DNA of 64,000 nt. Source: Pseudomonas fluorescens (GTDB lineage: Bacteria > Pseudomonadota > Gammaproteobacteria > Pseudomonadales > Pseudomonadaceae). The stretch spans positions 1 through 64,000 of the forward strand of contig NZ_MSDF01000052.1 of NCBI RefSeq assembly GCF_002022275.1. Reading direction: 5' to 3'. The notes under the pieces were generated by a model. That model saw only the letters and a program-made list of their open reading frames with translations, did no database searches and was not told the DNA's origin. Shown in pieces: positions 43,694 to 53,631 of this stretch (within the stretch, counting starts at the first letter, position 1; each line of letters starts with the position of its first letter). The translations under genes were made by a program, and so were the position numbers.

Positions 43694-46600
43694 GTCTTCC
43701 TTCAGTGGCTCGGTCTGTTGATGATGATTTTCACCTATAAACATATACATCGCAGGCACCATAAACAGCGTGAGCAATGTACCAATCGACAACCCGGCAA
43801 AGATCACCAGGCCCATGTCGTGCCGACCGGCAGCACCGGCGCCCGACGCCCACACCAGTGGCACCACGCCGAGCACCATCGCCGCCGTGGTCATCAGAAT
43901 CGGGCGCAACCGAACCGCTGCCGCTTCTTCAATCGCTTCACGTTTGCTGTGGCCCGCGCGCTGCAGCTCGTTGGCAAACTGCACGATCAGAATCCCGTGC
44001 TTGGTGATCAGTCCCAGCAACGTCACCAACCCCACCTGGGTGTACACGTTGATGGAGGCGTAGCCCATGGTGATGAACGCCAGCGCGCCAAACAGTGCGG
44101 GTGGCACCGAGAACAGGATCACCACCGGGTCGCGGAAGCTCTCGAACTGGAAGGCCAGGGCCAGGTAAACGATCAGGATCGAGAACAGCAACAGGCCCAC
44201 AAACCCACCGGATTCCTGGATGAACTGGCGTGATTCGCCGGCAAAATCCGAGGTGTAGCCCGAGGGCGCCACGTTGGCGAGGATGGTGTTGAGCTTCGCC
44301 AGCAGTTCACCCTGGGCCACACCGCTGACGCCCGACAGAGTCGCCGAATTGAGTTGCTGGAAGTGGTTGATTGACTCCGGCTGCGTCGAGGTCTCGATGT
44401 GCGCCACGGTGCGTGCCTGAATCATGGCGCCGGAAGGCGTACGAATGTAGTAATCGAGGATTTGGTCCGGGTTGAGACGGTCCACCTGCAAGACCTGGGG
44501 AATAACCTTGTACGAGCGCCCGGCGGTGGAGAAATAGTTCACGTAGTTGCCACCCAGTGCGGCAGACAGCGCCGCGCCGACGTCTGCCTGGGTCATGCCG
44601 AGGGCGGCGATTTTTTCGCGGTCGACCACCAGCTTGGCTTGTGGCTTGTCCAGTTTCAGGTCCATGTCGGCGAACCAGAACAGTTGTTGCTTCTGGGCTT
44701 CGGCCATCACGGCCTGGGCCACCTCATTGAGGTTTTCCACCGTGTCGGTGGTGGTGATGACGAACTGCACCGGCAAGCCTTGGGCGCCGGGCAGTGAAGG
44801 CAGCGGGAACGCGGCGATGGTCGCGCCCGGCACCTGGTTCCATTTTTGCTGCAGGTCCAGTATCAGCTGGGCCTGGGAACGCGTGCGGTCGCCCCAGGTT
44901 TTCAGCAGCACGCCGCCCAGGCCCTGGTTGAGAATGGGCAGCCCGGTCAGCTGGAACATTTGCGCGTATTCAGGCTCTTTGTTGGCGATCTGGAAGGCCT
45001 GGTCGGCGATTCGTTCCATCTGTTGCGGCGAGGCGGTGGGCGGGCCTTTGATCTGCATGAACACCAAGCCCTGATCCTCGGTGGGCGAGAGTTCGCTTTT
45101 GGCGGTCATGCCACTGGCGCCCACCAACAGGAACAGCACAAAGCCAAAGGTGACCAGCACCGGCCAGATGTCCAGGCCGCCAGACAGTACGCGGTGGTAG
45201 CGTTTGCGCAACCAGTCAAAGTACCCATCGAGCCGGCGTGCGAAGCGGCCTTCCTCCTGGCCGGGCTTGAACAGCCGGGACGTCATCATCGGCGACAGGG
45301 TTAACGCGACCACGGCGGACACGGTCACCGCACCGGCCAGCGAGAAGCAGAACTCCTTGAACAGTGCGCCGGTCAGCCCGGTGCGCAGGCCGATCGGCAC
45401 GTAAGCGGCAATCAGCACCACGGTCATCGCCAGGATCGGCCCGCCCAGCTCCCGCGCGGCCACCAGCGCCGCCTCCAGCACACCTTTGCCTTCTTCCTTG
45501 ATATGCCGGTCGACGTTTTCCACAACGATGATTGCGTCGTCCACCACCAGCCCGATCGCCAGCACCAGCGCAAGCAGGGTCAGCAGGTTGATCGAATACC
45601 CCAGCAGGTACATCACGAAGAACGTTCCGACCAGCGACAACGGAATCGCCACCAGCGGCACTATCACCGCGCGGAACGAGCCGAGGAACAGGTAGATGAC
45701 CACGGAGACGATGATCATGGCCTCGACCAGGGTCTTCACCACCTCGTAGATCGAGGTGTTAATGAACTCGGTGGAGTCATACACGATGTCCCCGCGTACG
45801 CCGCTGGGCAGTTGTGATTGCAGCTCGGGGAAGGCCTGACGCACGCTGTCGGCGACGGTCAGAATGTTCGCCGTGGGTGCGACTTTAATGCCGATGAACA
45901 CCGAACGTTTGCCCGAAAACGCCACGCTGCTGTCGTAGCTTTCGGCGCCGAGGGTGACGTTCGCCACATCCTCCAGGTACACCAGCGCGTCGCCGTTCTG
46001 CTTGATGACCAGGCGCTTGAACTCATCCACCGTGTGCAGATCGGTGCCGGCGGTCAGGTCCACCGTCACGGTTTGGCCACGGGTCGAGCCGACGGCGGAC
46101 AAGTAGTTGTTGTTGGCCAGGGCGGTGGACACGTCCTGCGCCGTGACGTTGTGCGCGGCCAGTTTGTCCGGGTCCATCCAGGCGCGCAGGGCAAATTGGC
46201 GGCCGCCGAGAATTTCGGCGGTTTGCACGCCCTGCAGCGAGTCCAGCTTGGGCTTGACCACGCGCACCAGGTAGTCGGTGATGTTGTTGGTGGGCAAGGT
46301 GTCGCTGTAGAAACCCAGGTACATCGCATCGGTGGTCTGGCCCACGGCGATGGTCAGTACCGGTTCCTGGGACTGGGCCGGCAGCTGGTTCTTGACCGAG
46401 TTGACCTGGGTATTGATCTCGGTGAGCGCCTTGCTCGCGTCATAGTTCAGCCGCAGTGTGGCGGTAATGGTCGAGACGCCGGTGATGCTGGTCGAGGACA
46501 AGTAATCGATGCCCTGGGCCTGGGCAATCGCTGATTCAAGCGGCTGGGTGATAAACCCCGCGACCGTGGACGCATCCGCGCCGTAGTAGGCGGTGGTGAT

Positions 46601-46738
46601 GGTGACCACGGTGTTTTCGGTGCGCGGCCACTGGTTAACCGGCAGTTCGAAGATCGAACGCAGCCCCAGGATCAGGATGAACAGCGAGACGACAATGGCC
46701 CAGACCGGTCGCTGAATAAAGGTATCGGTAAACTTCAT
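43673..46738 (-). CDS. RND multidrug efflux permease (HAE1 type, MexI-like)
   Basis: The 1021-residue inner-membrane pump has 12 membrane helices and two large periplasmic loops. Family marks are FIQRPVWAIVVSLFILILGL, GIDYLSSTS, helix 4 with the proton-relay pair (GLVVDDAIIVVENV) and the helix 10-11 region with GLITKHGILIVQFANE. The N-terminal part is most like MexI/VexH pumps. The gene follows the adaptor gene by 9 bp, completing a tripartite outer-membrane lipoprotein, adaptor, pump operon. Substrate is unknown. Confidence 0.92.
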   Translation of the reverse strand: MKFTDTFIQRPVWAIVVSLFILILGLRSIFELPVNQWPRTENTVVTITTAYYGADASTVAGFITQPLESAIAQAQGIDYLSSTSITGVSTITATLRLNYDASKALTEINTQVNSVKNQLPAQSQEPVLTIAVGQTTDAMYLGFYSDTLPTNNITDYLVRVVKPKLDSLQGVQTAEILGGRQFALRAWMDPDKLAAHNVTAQDVSTALANNNYLSAVGSTRGQTVTVDLTAGTDLHTVDEFKRLVIKQNGDALVYLEDVANVTLGAESYDSSVAFSGKRSVFIGIKVAPTANILTVADSVRQAFPELQSQLPSGVRGDIVYDSTEFINTSIYEVVKTLVEAMIIVSVVIYLFLGSFRAVIVPLVAIPLSLVGTFFVMYLLGYSINLLTLLALVLAIGLVVDDAIIVVENVDRHIKEEGKGVLEAALVAARELGGPILAMTVVLIAAYVPIGLRTGLTGALFKEFCFSLAGAVTVSAVVALTLSPMMTSRLFKPGQEEGRFARRLDGYFDWLRKRYHRVLSGGLDIWPVLVTFGFVLFLLVGASGMTAKSELSPTEDQGLVFMQIKGPPTASPQQMERIADQAFQIANKEPEYAQMFQLTGLPILNQGLGGVLLKTWGDRTRSQAQLILDLQQKWNQVPGATIAAFPLPSLPGAQGLPVQFVITTTDTVENLNEVAQAVMAEAQKQQLFWFADMDLKLDKPQAKLVVDREKIAALGMTQADVGAALSAALGGNYVNYFSTAGRSYKVIPQVLQVDRLNPDQILDYYIRTPSGAMIQARTVAHIETSTQPESINHFQQLNSATLSGVSGVAQGELLAKLNTILANVAPSGYTSDFAGESRQFIQESGGFVGLLLFSILIVYLALAFQFESFRDPVVILFSVPPALFGALAFITMGYASINVYTQVGLVTLLGLITKHGILIVQFANELQRAGHSKREAIEEAAAVRLRPILMTTAAMVLGVVPLVWASGAGAAGRHDMGLVIFAGLSIGTLLTLFMVPAMYMFIGENHHQQTEPLKEDLQPASP

Positions 46739-46747
46739 GGGACACCT

Positions 46748-47929
46748 TTAGTGTTCTTGGGGAGTCGGAGCAGGGTCGTTCAGCGGTGCGGTGCTGTTGT
46801 CGATCTTCACCGGCGAGCCGTTTTTGAGCTTCATCTGGCCGCTGGTAATCAACAAGTCGCCTTCCTTCACACCGGACACGATGGCCACCTGATCGCCACG
46901 CGTCGGCCCGGTCTTGATAAAGGTTTGCTGCGCCGTGAGCACTTCTTCGCCTTTGTCGTTCTTGCTCGCTGTCGCGATGAACACCGTGGTGCCGTAGGGG
47001 TTGTAGGTGACCGAGGTCTGCGGAACCGTGAGGTAGCGCTGCGGGCTGCCGGAGGTCACCACTGCACGGGCAAACATGCCGGGCACCAGACGTTTTTGCG
47101 GGTTGTCGACCGTCGCTTCCACGGTGACGTTGCGTGTGGTGGCATCGAACTGGGTGTCGACGGTGCTGACACGGCCCGTGAAGGTTTGGTTGGACACGCC
47201 GTCAGCCGTCACCGCTACGCTCTGGCCGATGGCGATGGCTTCCAGTTGAGTTTGTGGCACGGTGAAGTCGATGTAGATGGGGTCGAACGTCTGCAACGTG
47301 GCGATTTTGTCGCCGGGGTTGAGGTACTGCCCCGGGTTGACGCCGGTAATCCCGATGCGCCCGGCAAACGGTGCACGAATCGACTTTTTCTCGACCAGCG
47401 CACGTTGCTGTTCGGCCGCGGCGAGTTTGGCCTTGAGGTCGGCGCTGTCGGTGTCTACCTGTGCCTGGGACACGGCATTCACCGCCAACTGAGCCTTGTC
47501 GCGCTTGAGAACAATACCGGCTAAATCCGCGGTGGCTTCCAGCGAGTGAAGTTGCGCGATGTCCGAGTCGGCATTCAGCTGCACCAGCAACGCCTGCGCG
47601 GCCACTTCTTGCCCGGGTTTGAAGCCGATGGTGCGCACGATTCCACCCACTTCAGTGGTCACGTCCACGCCTCTGACGGCCTTCATGGAACCCACGGCGG
47701 ACACGTTGGGCTGCCATTCCTCAAACGGCACCTTCAAGGCCGTCACCACGGCGGCGGGCAAGGGCATTTTGGATTGGGCGATCAGCGCCGATATCTGCAC
47801 GAATTTCACCCCGGCGATGATCGCAACGATCACCAGTACGACCACCAGCATGATGATCATCGGCCGCCATAACCGACGCTTGCGCGGAGCACTCTGTTCG
47901 TGGGGCAGGGCAGTCTTGACGTCAGCCAT
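46748..47929 (-). CDS. RND efflux periplasmic adaptor (membrane fusion protein)
   Basis: The 393-residue adaptor has an N-terminal membrane anchor (MIIMLVVVLVIVAIIAGVKF), the lipoyl half-motif GGIVRTIGFKPGQEVAAQALL, a coiled-coil hairpin (about 105-185) and the second half-motif IRAPFAGRIGITGVNPGQYL. It links the pump to the outer-membrane channel. It is the middle gene of the operon. Confidence 0.92.
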   Translation of the reverse strand: MADVKTALPHEQSAPRKRRLWRPMIIMLVVVLVIVAIIAGVKFVQISALIAQSKMPLPAAVVTALKVPFEEWQPNVSAVGSMKAVRGVDVTTEVGGIVRTIGFKPGQEVAAQALLVQLNADSDIAQLHSLEATADLAGIVLKRDKAQLAVNAVSQAQVDTDSADLKAKLAAAEQQRALVEKKSIRAPFAGRIGITGVNPGQYLNPGDKIATLQTFDPIYIDFTVPQTQLEAIAIGQSVAVTADGVSNQTFTGRVSTVDTQFDATTRNVTVEATVDNPQKRLVPGMFARAVVTSGSPQRYLTVPQTSVTYNPYGTTVFIATASKNDKGEEVLTAQQTFIKTGPTRGDQVAIVSGVKEGDLLITSGQMKLKNGSPVKIDNSTAPLNDPAPTPQEH

Positions 47930-47953
47930 GGAGGTTCTCGCTGTTTCAATGAG

Positions 47954-49561
47954 TCAGTTCAGTTGCGCCGCGTTTCTGTCCGGCATGATCTCGTGCCATG
48001 ACGGCAGGCCGAAACGATCAGGGCTGCCCTGGGTGGCGGGATCCACGTCGGTGCGGTTCCACCAACCGCCACCCAGCGCCTGGAACAGCGCAGTGGTGTC
48101 GCTGTAGCGGGCGGCCTGCGCCCTGACGCGCGTCAACACGGTGTTCTGGTAGGTCTGTTGGGCGGTGAGCAGGTTGATATACGCCACGGCGCCGAGCTTG
48201 AACTGGGCCTGCACCAGGTCCAGGCTGGCTTGCGCGGAGCGTTCGGCCAGCACCTGCTGATTGAGTGCGTCGGCATCCGCTTGCAGGGCGCGCAATGCAT
48301 TGGCGACATCCTGGAAAGCGGTGATGACGGTGCCGCGATACAGCGCGGCCGACTGGTCATAAGCCGCCACGGCTGCGCGTTTGCGATGTTCGAGGGCGCC
48401 TGCATCAAAGATCGGTTGGGCGATTGCGCCTGCCAGGCTCCAGACGCCGGTGCCGGAGGAAAACAGCTTGGTGCCAGCCACCGCCGTTGAGCCCAGTGAA
48501 CCGGTAATGCTGAACTGCGGCAACTGATTGGCCACGGCCACACCAATGTTCGCGCTGGCTTGATGCAGTTGCGCTTGCGCAGATCGCACATCCGGCCGCT
48601 GGTCGACGATGGCCGAAGGCAGGCTGACCGGCAACGTTTCCGGCAGGCGCAGGGACGCCAGGTTGAACGCCTCGCCACGGTCCTGATTGGGAAACCGGCC
48701 AAGGTAGGCCATCAATTGGTTACGAGTCTGCGCCAACTGTTTTTGCAGCGGCGGCAAGGTGGCGCGGGTTTGCGCGAGTGCGGTCTGCTGGGTCAGGACG
48801 TCGGTGTCGGCGATGGCGCCCAGCCGCCGCTGCGCTTGCAACAGGTCCAGCTGGCCGCTCTGCAGCCGGATGATTTCCTCGGTGGCAACCACCTGGTCGC
48901 GCAAGGACGCGAGGCTGATCGCGGTGTTGACCACATTGGCGGTCAGGGTGAGGTAGGTGGCTTCCAGCTGGAAGCGCTCGTACTCGGCTTGTTGCGTGGA
49001 GGACTCGATCTGCCGGCGTGTGCCGCCGAACACGTCCGGGGCGTAGGACACGCTCAGCGACGCAGAACTCACGGTCAGGATGGGCGATGACGGCAGGCCG
49101 GTTTCAGCCCCCGAGACTTTCTCGCGGGTTTTCGACGCGTTGGCGTTGACCGACGGAAACAGCGACGCCTGATCGGCGTACACCAGCTCATTGGCCTGGC
49201 GCAATGCAGCTTGCGCAGCGCTGACATCCGGGTTGGCCCGCAAGGCTTCTTCCACCAGGGCGTTCAGGGGCGGCGAGCGGAACAGCGTCCACCATTGCCC
49301 CGGGATATCCATCCCGGCGACCAACTGCTGAGCCGCGCCACCGGTGTCGATGTCGGCACGGGAAGTGGCAGTGAGTTTTTCTTTTGAAAAATCGGCATTC
49401 GCCGGTGTTTGCGGGCGTGCAAAATCGGGCCCCACGGTGCAACCGGCGAGCGCAATGCACAGCACACTGAGGGGAGCCATAAGCCGGGAGTGTTGCAACA
49501 AGCAATGAAGGTAAGCGACCTGTCTCGATCCTGATACACGCTGCCGAGTCTGCTCTTTCAT
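47954..49561 (-). CDS. RND efflux outer-membrane lipoprotein (NodT/OprM family)
   Basis: The 535-residue TolC-like channel has the lipobox ALAGC at residues 38-42. From 49561 (GAG ribosome site) the leader is long, 41 residues; an internal ATG at 49480 would give a normal leader but lacks a ribosome site, so the start is uncertain. Duplicated halves show the family motifs WWTLFRSPPLNALVEEAL, DVSAAQAALRQA and later RPDVRSAQAQLHQASANIGV. It leads the operon. Confidence 0.9.
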   Translation of the reverse strand: MKEQTRQRVSGSRQVAYLHCLLQHSRLMAPLSVLCIALAGCTVGPDFARPQTPANADFSKEKLTATSRADIDTGGAAQQLVAGMDIPGQWWTLFRSPPLNALVEEALRANPDVSAAQAALRQANELVYADQASLFPSVNANASKTREKVSGAETGLPSSPILTVSSASLSVSYAPDVFGGTRRQIESSTQQAEYERFQLEATYLTLTANVVNTAISLASLRDQVVATEEIIRLQSGQLDLLQAQRRLGAIADTDVLTQQTALAQTRATLPPLQKQLAQTRNQLMAYLGRFPNQDRGEAFNLASLRLPETLPVSLPSAIVDQRPDVRSAQAQLHQASANIGVAVANQLPQFSITGSLGSTAVAGTKLFSSGTGVWSLAGAIAQPIFDAGALEHRKRAAVAAYDQSAALYRGTVITAFQDVANALRALQADADALNQQVLAERSAQASLDLVQAQFKLGAVAYINLLTAQQTYQNTVLTRVRAQAARYSDTTALFQALGGGWWNRTDVDPATQGSPDRFGLPSWHEIMPDRNAAQLN

Positions 49562-49723
49562 ATTTACTCTGATTAATCAGCAGGTTGACTGCTTTTGTGG
49601 TTGAGCAAAACGTGCAGGTATTCCCAGGCCGGACCGCTGCGGCGGCCGGGTTCAGATCAGTGTAGGTTGTGCTTGGCACTGCGCAATGTCAACGCGGTGC
49701 GTGCGAACTTAATGTACTTTTCA

Positions 49724-49746
49724 AATAATGCATTCTGCGCATTATT
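49724..49746. promoter_or_regulatory. Inverted repeat upstream of the binding-protein gene
   Basis: AATAATGC (49724-49731) and GCATTATT (49739-49746) flank ATTCTGC in AT-rich DNA in the divergent gap 49562-49878. It may be an operator for the rightward sulfonate-type genes or the efflux operon. No other feature is seen in the gap. Confidence 0.45.
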
Positions 49747-49878
49747 AAAGAATTAGGTTATGCGCAATCAGTATTTTACACGGCGTGACAAAGCCCTCAT
49801 CGTATCCAGCCTACAAAAATGCCGAGACCGCGCGCGCGGATCGACTTGCAATGCCTGAACCGGCATCTGGAGACGAGC

Positions 49879-50835
49879 GTGCGTTACCTGACAAAACTGG
49901 CGGCCGGGCTGGCTGCCACCTTGATGTGCCTGACTGCGAATGCGCAAACGCTGGTGGTGGGCGACCAAAGCTATAACGCCCAGGCGGTTATGGAGGCTGC
50001 GGGCGTGCTGGATGACCTGCCTTATCAGCTTGAATGGAAGCAATTCACCGCCGGCTCGCCGGTCGCCGAAGCGCTTAACGTTAACAGCCTGGATATCGGC
50101 CTGCTCGGGGACGCGCCTGTGCTGTTTCTGGGCGCACTCGGCGCGCCGATCAAGGTGATTGCGATCAGCCGACAGAACCTCGACGGCGTGGCCATTCTGG
50201 TGAGCAAGGACTCGCCGATCCACAGCCTGGCAGACCTTGCGGGCAAACGCGCAGCCATCTGGAAAGGCTCGTGGAGCCAGCAACTGTTGCTGACTGCGCT
50301 GGATAAGGCCGGTGTGCCAAAAGACGCCGTGGAGCTGCGCTACCTCAGCGCACTGGATGCTTCCCACGCGCTGGAAGGCGGCTCGGTTGACGTGATCGCC
50401 ACCTGGGAGCCCTATGTGACCCAGCAGGAACGCCAGGGCGCGCGGGTGCTGGCGACGGCTGAAGGCTTGATCCCGGCCCAGAGTTTTGTGGCGGCCAGCA
50501 GCAAGGCCGTCGACACCAAACGGGCGCAAATCAGTGACTTTCTTCAGCGCCTGAAAAAAGCCCGTGACTGGACGCGCCAAAGTCCGGCGAACACCGACGC
50601 CTATGCCGATGCATGGGCCAAACGGGCTCGCGCAGATGCCGACATCGCCCGTGCCTGGTTTGCCCGGGCACGTGCCACGGTGGAGCCCGTGACGGAGCAG
50701 TCGCCTGTAGAGGCGCAGAAGACCGTGGACTTTTTTGCCAGCCAAGGCCTGGTCAAGTCTTACTCGGCAGCCACGCTGTTTGACGCTTCATTTGCCGCGT
50801 CCTTGCAGCCTGCCGTCGCCAAAACCCAGCCCTGA
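49879..50835 (+). CDS. Periplasmic binding protein, sulfonate/nitrate/taurine type (SsuA-like)
   Basis: The 318-residue protein starts at GTG 49879 (GGAG site nine bases upstream), giving a clean signal peptide (RYLTKLAAGLAATLMCLTANA). The ATG at 49819 would put 20 polar residues in front. The mature part has the NrtA/SsuA layout: FTAGSPVAEALNVNSLDIGLLGDAP, LVSKDSPIHSLADLAGKRAAI and VDVIATWEPYV. No permease or ATPase gene is adjacent. It pairs with the monooxygenase 23 bp downstream. Confidence 0.82.
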   Translation: MRYLTKLAAGLAATLMCLTANAQTLVVGDQSYNAQAVMEAAGVLDDLPYQLEWKQFTAGSPVAEALNVNSLDIGLLGDAPVLFLGALGAPIKVIAISRQNLDGVAILVSKDSPIHSLADLAGKRAAIWKGSWSQQLLLTALDKAGVPKDAVELRYLSALDASHALEGGSVDVIATWEPYVTQQERQGARVLATAEGLIPAQSFVAASSKAVDTKRAQISDFLQRLKKARDWTRQSPANTDAYADAWAKRARADADIARAWFARARATVEPVTEQSPVEAQKTVDFFASQGLVKSYSAATLFDASFAASLQPAVAKTQP

Positions 50836-50858
50836 ACGCTAGAAGGAATCCTGCACAA

Positions 50859-52196
50859 ATGACCAAAAGACAGCTCAAACTTGGCGCCCTGACGATGGGC
50901 TGCGGAGGCCCGGGCCGCCACAACCTGTGGCTTGACCCCGAGTTGCCTGCCGATGCCAGCGTCAACGTCGACTGGTACATCGACATTGCCCGCCAGGCCG
51001 AGGCGGCGCTGTTCGACCTGATATTTATCGTCGATAGCCAGTTCATCACGCCGGGTTCGCCCTCGCATTACCTCAACCGCCTGGAACCCTTGACGCTGCT
51101 GTCGGCGCTCGCCGTGAGCACGCGGCGTCTGGGGTTGGTGGGCACGCTGACGACTTCCTACAACTCGCCCTATAACGTCGCGCGCCGCCTGGCCTCACTC
51201 GACCTGATCAGCAAAGGCCGCGCCGGCTGGAACGTGGTGACCAGCGGCGATGCCGGCACTGCCGGCAATTACAGCCGCGACGAACATTATGACTACGACA
51301 CCCGCTATGGCCGCGCCGCCGAACATGTCGAAGTGGTGCAGGGCTTGTGGAACTCCTACGAGGAAGATGCCTTCGTGCGCGACCGGGCCACGGGCCAGTT
51401 CCTCGACCCGAGCAAGCTGCACAGCTTGAACCACAAGGGTGAACATTTTTCCGTGGTCGGCCCGCTCAACATCCAGCGCTCACCTCAAGGCCAGCCGGTG
51501 ATTTTCCAGGCCGGTGACTCGGAGCAAGGCCGCGACCTGGGTGCTGCCACCGCCGATGTGATCTTCACCCACGCCGCCAGCATCGAGCAGGGCCAAGCGT
51601 TTTATCGGGATATAAAGGGCAGGGCAGCGCAACATGGCCGCAACCCGGAGCAACTGCTGGTGATGCCCGGTGCGGAAATCTACGTGGGCGATACCGACGC
51701 ACATGCACGGGAAATCGAGCAGTACTACCACCAGGCCGACCATAGTTTTGAGCTGGCGCTGAAAGAGTTCGGGCGTAATTTCGGCTGGCATGATTTCAGC
51801 CGGTACGACCTGGATGCGCCGTTTCCTCAGGAAAGCCTGGAGGCCGCGCGCAGCAGTTTCTTCACGGCCGCCAAACGCATTGCCGACCAGGCGCGTGAAA
51901 AGGGTTTCACGCTGCGCCAGGCCGTAGAGTTCGGCCGACAACTGCGCCCGGGCGCGTTTGTGGGAACGGCTGATACGGTCGCGCAGAAAATCGCGGATTG
52001 GTTCGAGGCGCGGGCCGTGGATGGCTTCAATATCTATATTGGGCACCCGCAGCAGTTCAGTCGTTTCACACAGGAGGTCATTCCGTTGTTGCAGGAACGC
52101 GGTGTCTACCGCACGGCCTATGAAGGCACAACGCTGCGTGAGAGTCTGGGCCTGCAGATTCCGACGTTTACAGCCCGGCACCCACTGACTCGATAA
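50859..52196 (+). CDS. Flavin-dependent monooxygenase, NtaA/SnaA/DszA (LLM) family
   Basis: The 445-residue FMNH2-dependent monooxygenase is related to nitrilotriacetate monooxygenase A and DszA. Family pieces are GGPGRHNLWLDPELPADASV, the flavin-site region SKGRAGWNVVTSGDAGTAGN with YDTRYGRAAEHVEVVQGLW, and the late GTADTVAQKIADWFEARAVDGF. Together with the SsuA-like protein it probably desulfonates or cleaves an organosulfur compound for sulfur supply. Its end overlaps the LysR gene end by 29 bp. Confidence 0.88.
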   Translation: MTKRQLKLGALTMGCGGPGRHNLWLDPELPADASVNVDWYIDIARQAEAALFDLIFIVDSQFITPGSPSHYLNRLEPLTLLSALAVSTRRLGLVGTLTTSYNSPYNVARRLASLDLISKGRAGWNVVTSGDAGTAGNYSRDEHYDYDTRYGRAAEHVEVVQGLWNSYEEDAFVRDRATGQFLDPSKLHSLNHKGEHFSVVGPLNIQRSPQGQPVIFQAGDSEQGRDLGAATADVIFTHAASIEQGQAFYRDIKGRAAQHGRNPEQLLVMPGAEIYVGDTDAHAREIEQYYHQADHSFELALKEFGRNFGWHDFSRYDLDAPFPQESLEAARSSFFTAAKRIADQAREKGFTLRQAVEFGRQLRPGAFVGTADTVAQKIADWFEARAVDGFNIYIGHPQQFSRFTQEVIPLLQERGVYRTAYEGTTLRESLGLQIPTFTARHPLTR

Positions 52197-53079
52197 GCGC
52201 CCTGAACCAGTGCTGAGCCGGGTTCTCGTTGCCCCGACGGTGCCAGATCAAGTGGAAAACGATCTCTGGCAACGCCACGGGGGGTGGAAACAACGCCAGC
52301 TTGGCGCCAATCGGTGAACTGAGGGCCACGCGTTTCAGAACAGTGGCGGTCATTCTGGACGAGGCGATGATCGCCGGCACCGCAAACATGTGCGGCAACG
52401 TCAGCGCCACCGTGCGCTGTTGACCGGACTGGGCCAGTGCCTGATCCACCAGGCCGTGCCGGTCGCCTTCGGGAGAAACCAGCACATGGGACAGCGCAAG
52501 GTAAGTCGCCAGATCCATCCCGCGCCGTGCTGCGGGGTGGTCGTGGGCCAACAGCGTGACAAACGTGTCGCGCAGGACCGGCCGCGTCAGAATCCGCCCG
52601 TCTTGATGGCTCGGCAGTACGCCAATGGCCGCGTCGATCACGCCGGCGTCGAGCAGATCGACGGCATGATCGCGACCATTGAAGGCGTGCACATTGACGA
52701 CCAGCCCCGGCGCCTGGTCTTGCAGCGCTTGCAGGAGCTTGGGCAGCAGGACAAAGGCGGGATAATCCGCCAGGCCCAGGTTCAATGTGAGTACCGCTTC
52801 GGCGGGGATAAATCCGGGTTTGGTCACCAGCGCGTTTTCGATTTGGCGCAGCGCCAACTCGATCGGCTGGGCCAGTTCACGTGCTCGCGGCGTCGGCAGC
52901 AGGCCTTCGGCGCTGCGCAGAAACAGCGGGTCACCCACCAATGTGCGCAGCCGGGAGAGTGCCGCGCTCATCGCCGGTTGGCTGACACCCACCTGAACAG
53001 CCGCGCGTGTGACGTTGCGTTCGGTCATCAACGCGTTGAACGCCGCCAGCAGGTTCAAATCAATGCCATGAAAATCCAT
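52168..53079 (-). CDS. LysR-family transcriptional regulator
   Basis: The 303-residue regulator has an N-terminal winged helix (LNLLAAFNALMTERNVTRAA, VGVSQPAMSAALSRLRTLVG) and an effector domain. It is divergent from the ester cyclase-like gene, separated by 91 bp of AT-rich DNA suited to a LysR box, and convergent with the monooxygenase. It most likely controls the divergent pair 53171-54552. Confidence 0.9.
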   Translation of the reverse strand: MDFHGIDLNLLAAFNALMTERNVTRAAVQVGVSQPAMSAALSRLRTLVGDPLFLRSAEGLLPTPRARELAQPIELALRQIENALVTKPGFIPAEAVLTLNLGLADYPAFVLLPKLLQALQDQAPGLVVNVHAFNGRDHAVDLLDAGVIDAAIGVLPSHQDGRILTRPVLRDTFVTLLAHDHPAARRGMDLATYLALSHVLVSPEGDRHGLVDQALAQSGQQRTVALTLPHMFAVPAIIASSRMTATVLKRVALSSPIGAKLALFPPPVALPEIVFHLIWHRRGNENPAQHWFRALIESVGAGL

Positions 53080-53170
53080 AAATCAAATAAACACTCATAT
53101 CGTTAATTTGTTTTACGGATGTTAGCGCACTCCCCACACTCGCGTCATACCCAACGACGAGAGATGCGCC

Positions 53171-53611
53171 ATGACCCCCGATGAACTGACGACCCGCCTG
53201 CACACCGAACGCCTGGCCGTGGAAACCCTCTACCGCGCCTTCAGCGACAAGAACCCGGACCTTGTCGACAGCGTATTGGCCGCTGCCTGGGACGATATTC
53301 CACTGGCGCCCGGACAAGGGCCGGGGCCAGAGGGGATCAAACCGATTATCCGCAGCTTTGGGGAGGCATTCCCGGATGTGAAAATCACCATCCGTGACCT
53401 GATTCAGGTGCCTGGCCAGATCGCTGTTCGCGCTGAAATCACCGGCACCCATCTGGGTGAGTTCTTCGGCATTGCTGCGACCGGCAAACAGGTCAGCTTC
53501 CGTCTGCACGAGTTCCATACGCTGGATGGCCAACGCATCACCACCACGTGGCACATGGAAGACTGGTTCGGCCTGTTTCTGCAACTGGGTCAATTTCCTG
53601 CCCAACCTTGA
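53171..53611 (+). CDS. Ester cyclase/SnoaL-like (NTF2-fold) protein
   Basis: The 146-residue protein has the SnoaL pattern: an N-terminal helix (VETLYRAFSDKNPDLVDSVL), WDDIPLAPGQGPGPEGIKPI, and the barrel FPDVKITIRDLIQVPGQIAV with HLGEFFGIAATGKQVSF, ending in a Trp-rich tail (TTWHMEDWFGLFLQLGQ). Such proteins may be cyclases, isomerases or non-catalytic binders. It is followed 20 bp later by a quinone oxidoreductase under probable LysR control. Confidence 0.82.
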   Translation: MTPDELTTRLHTERLAVETLYRAFSDKNPDLVDSVLAAAWDDIPLAPGQGPGPEGIKPIIRSFGEAFPDVKITIRDLIQVPGQIAVRAEITGTHLGEFFGIAATGKQVSFRLHEFHTLDGQRITTTWHMEDWFGLFLQLGQFPAQP

Positions 53612-53631
53612 ATCTTCGCGTGAGGCTTACC

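Noticed and set aside
53548..53631. Upstream extension of the quinone oxidoreductase
   Set aside because: The extension overlaps the ester cyclase-like gene in another frame; ATG 53632 has a ribosome site and the normal family N-terminus.
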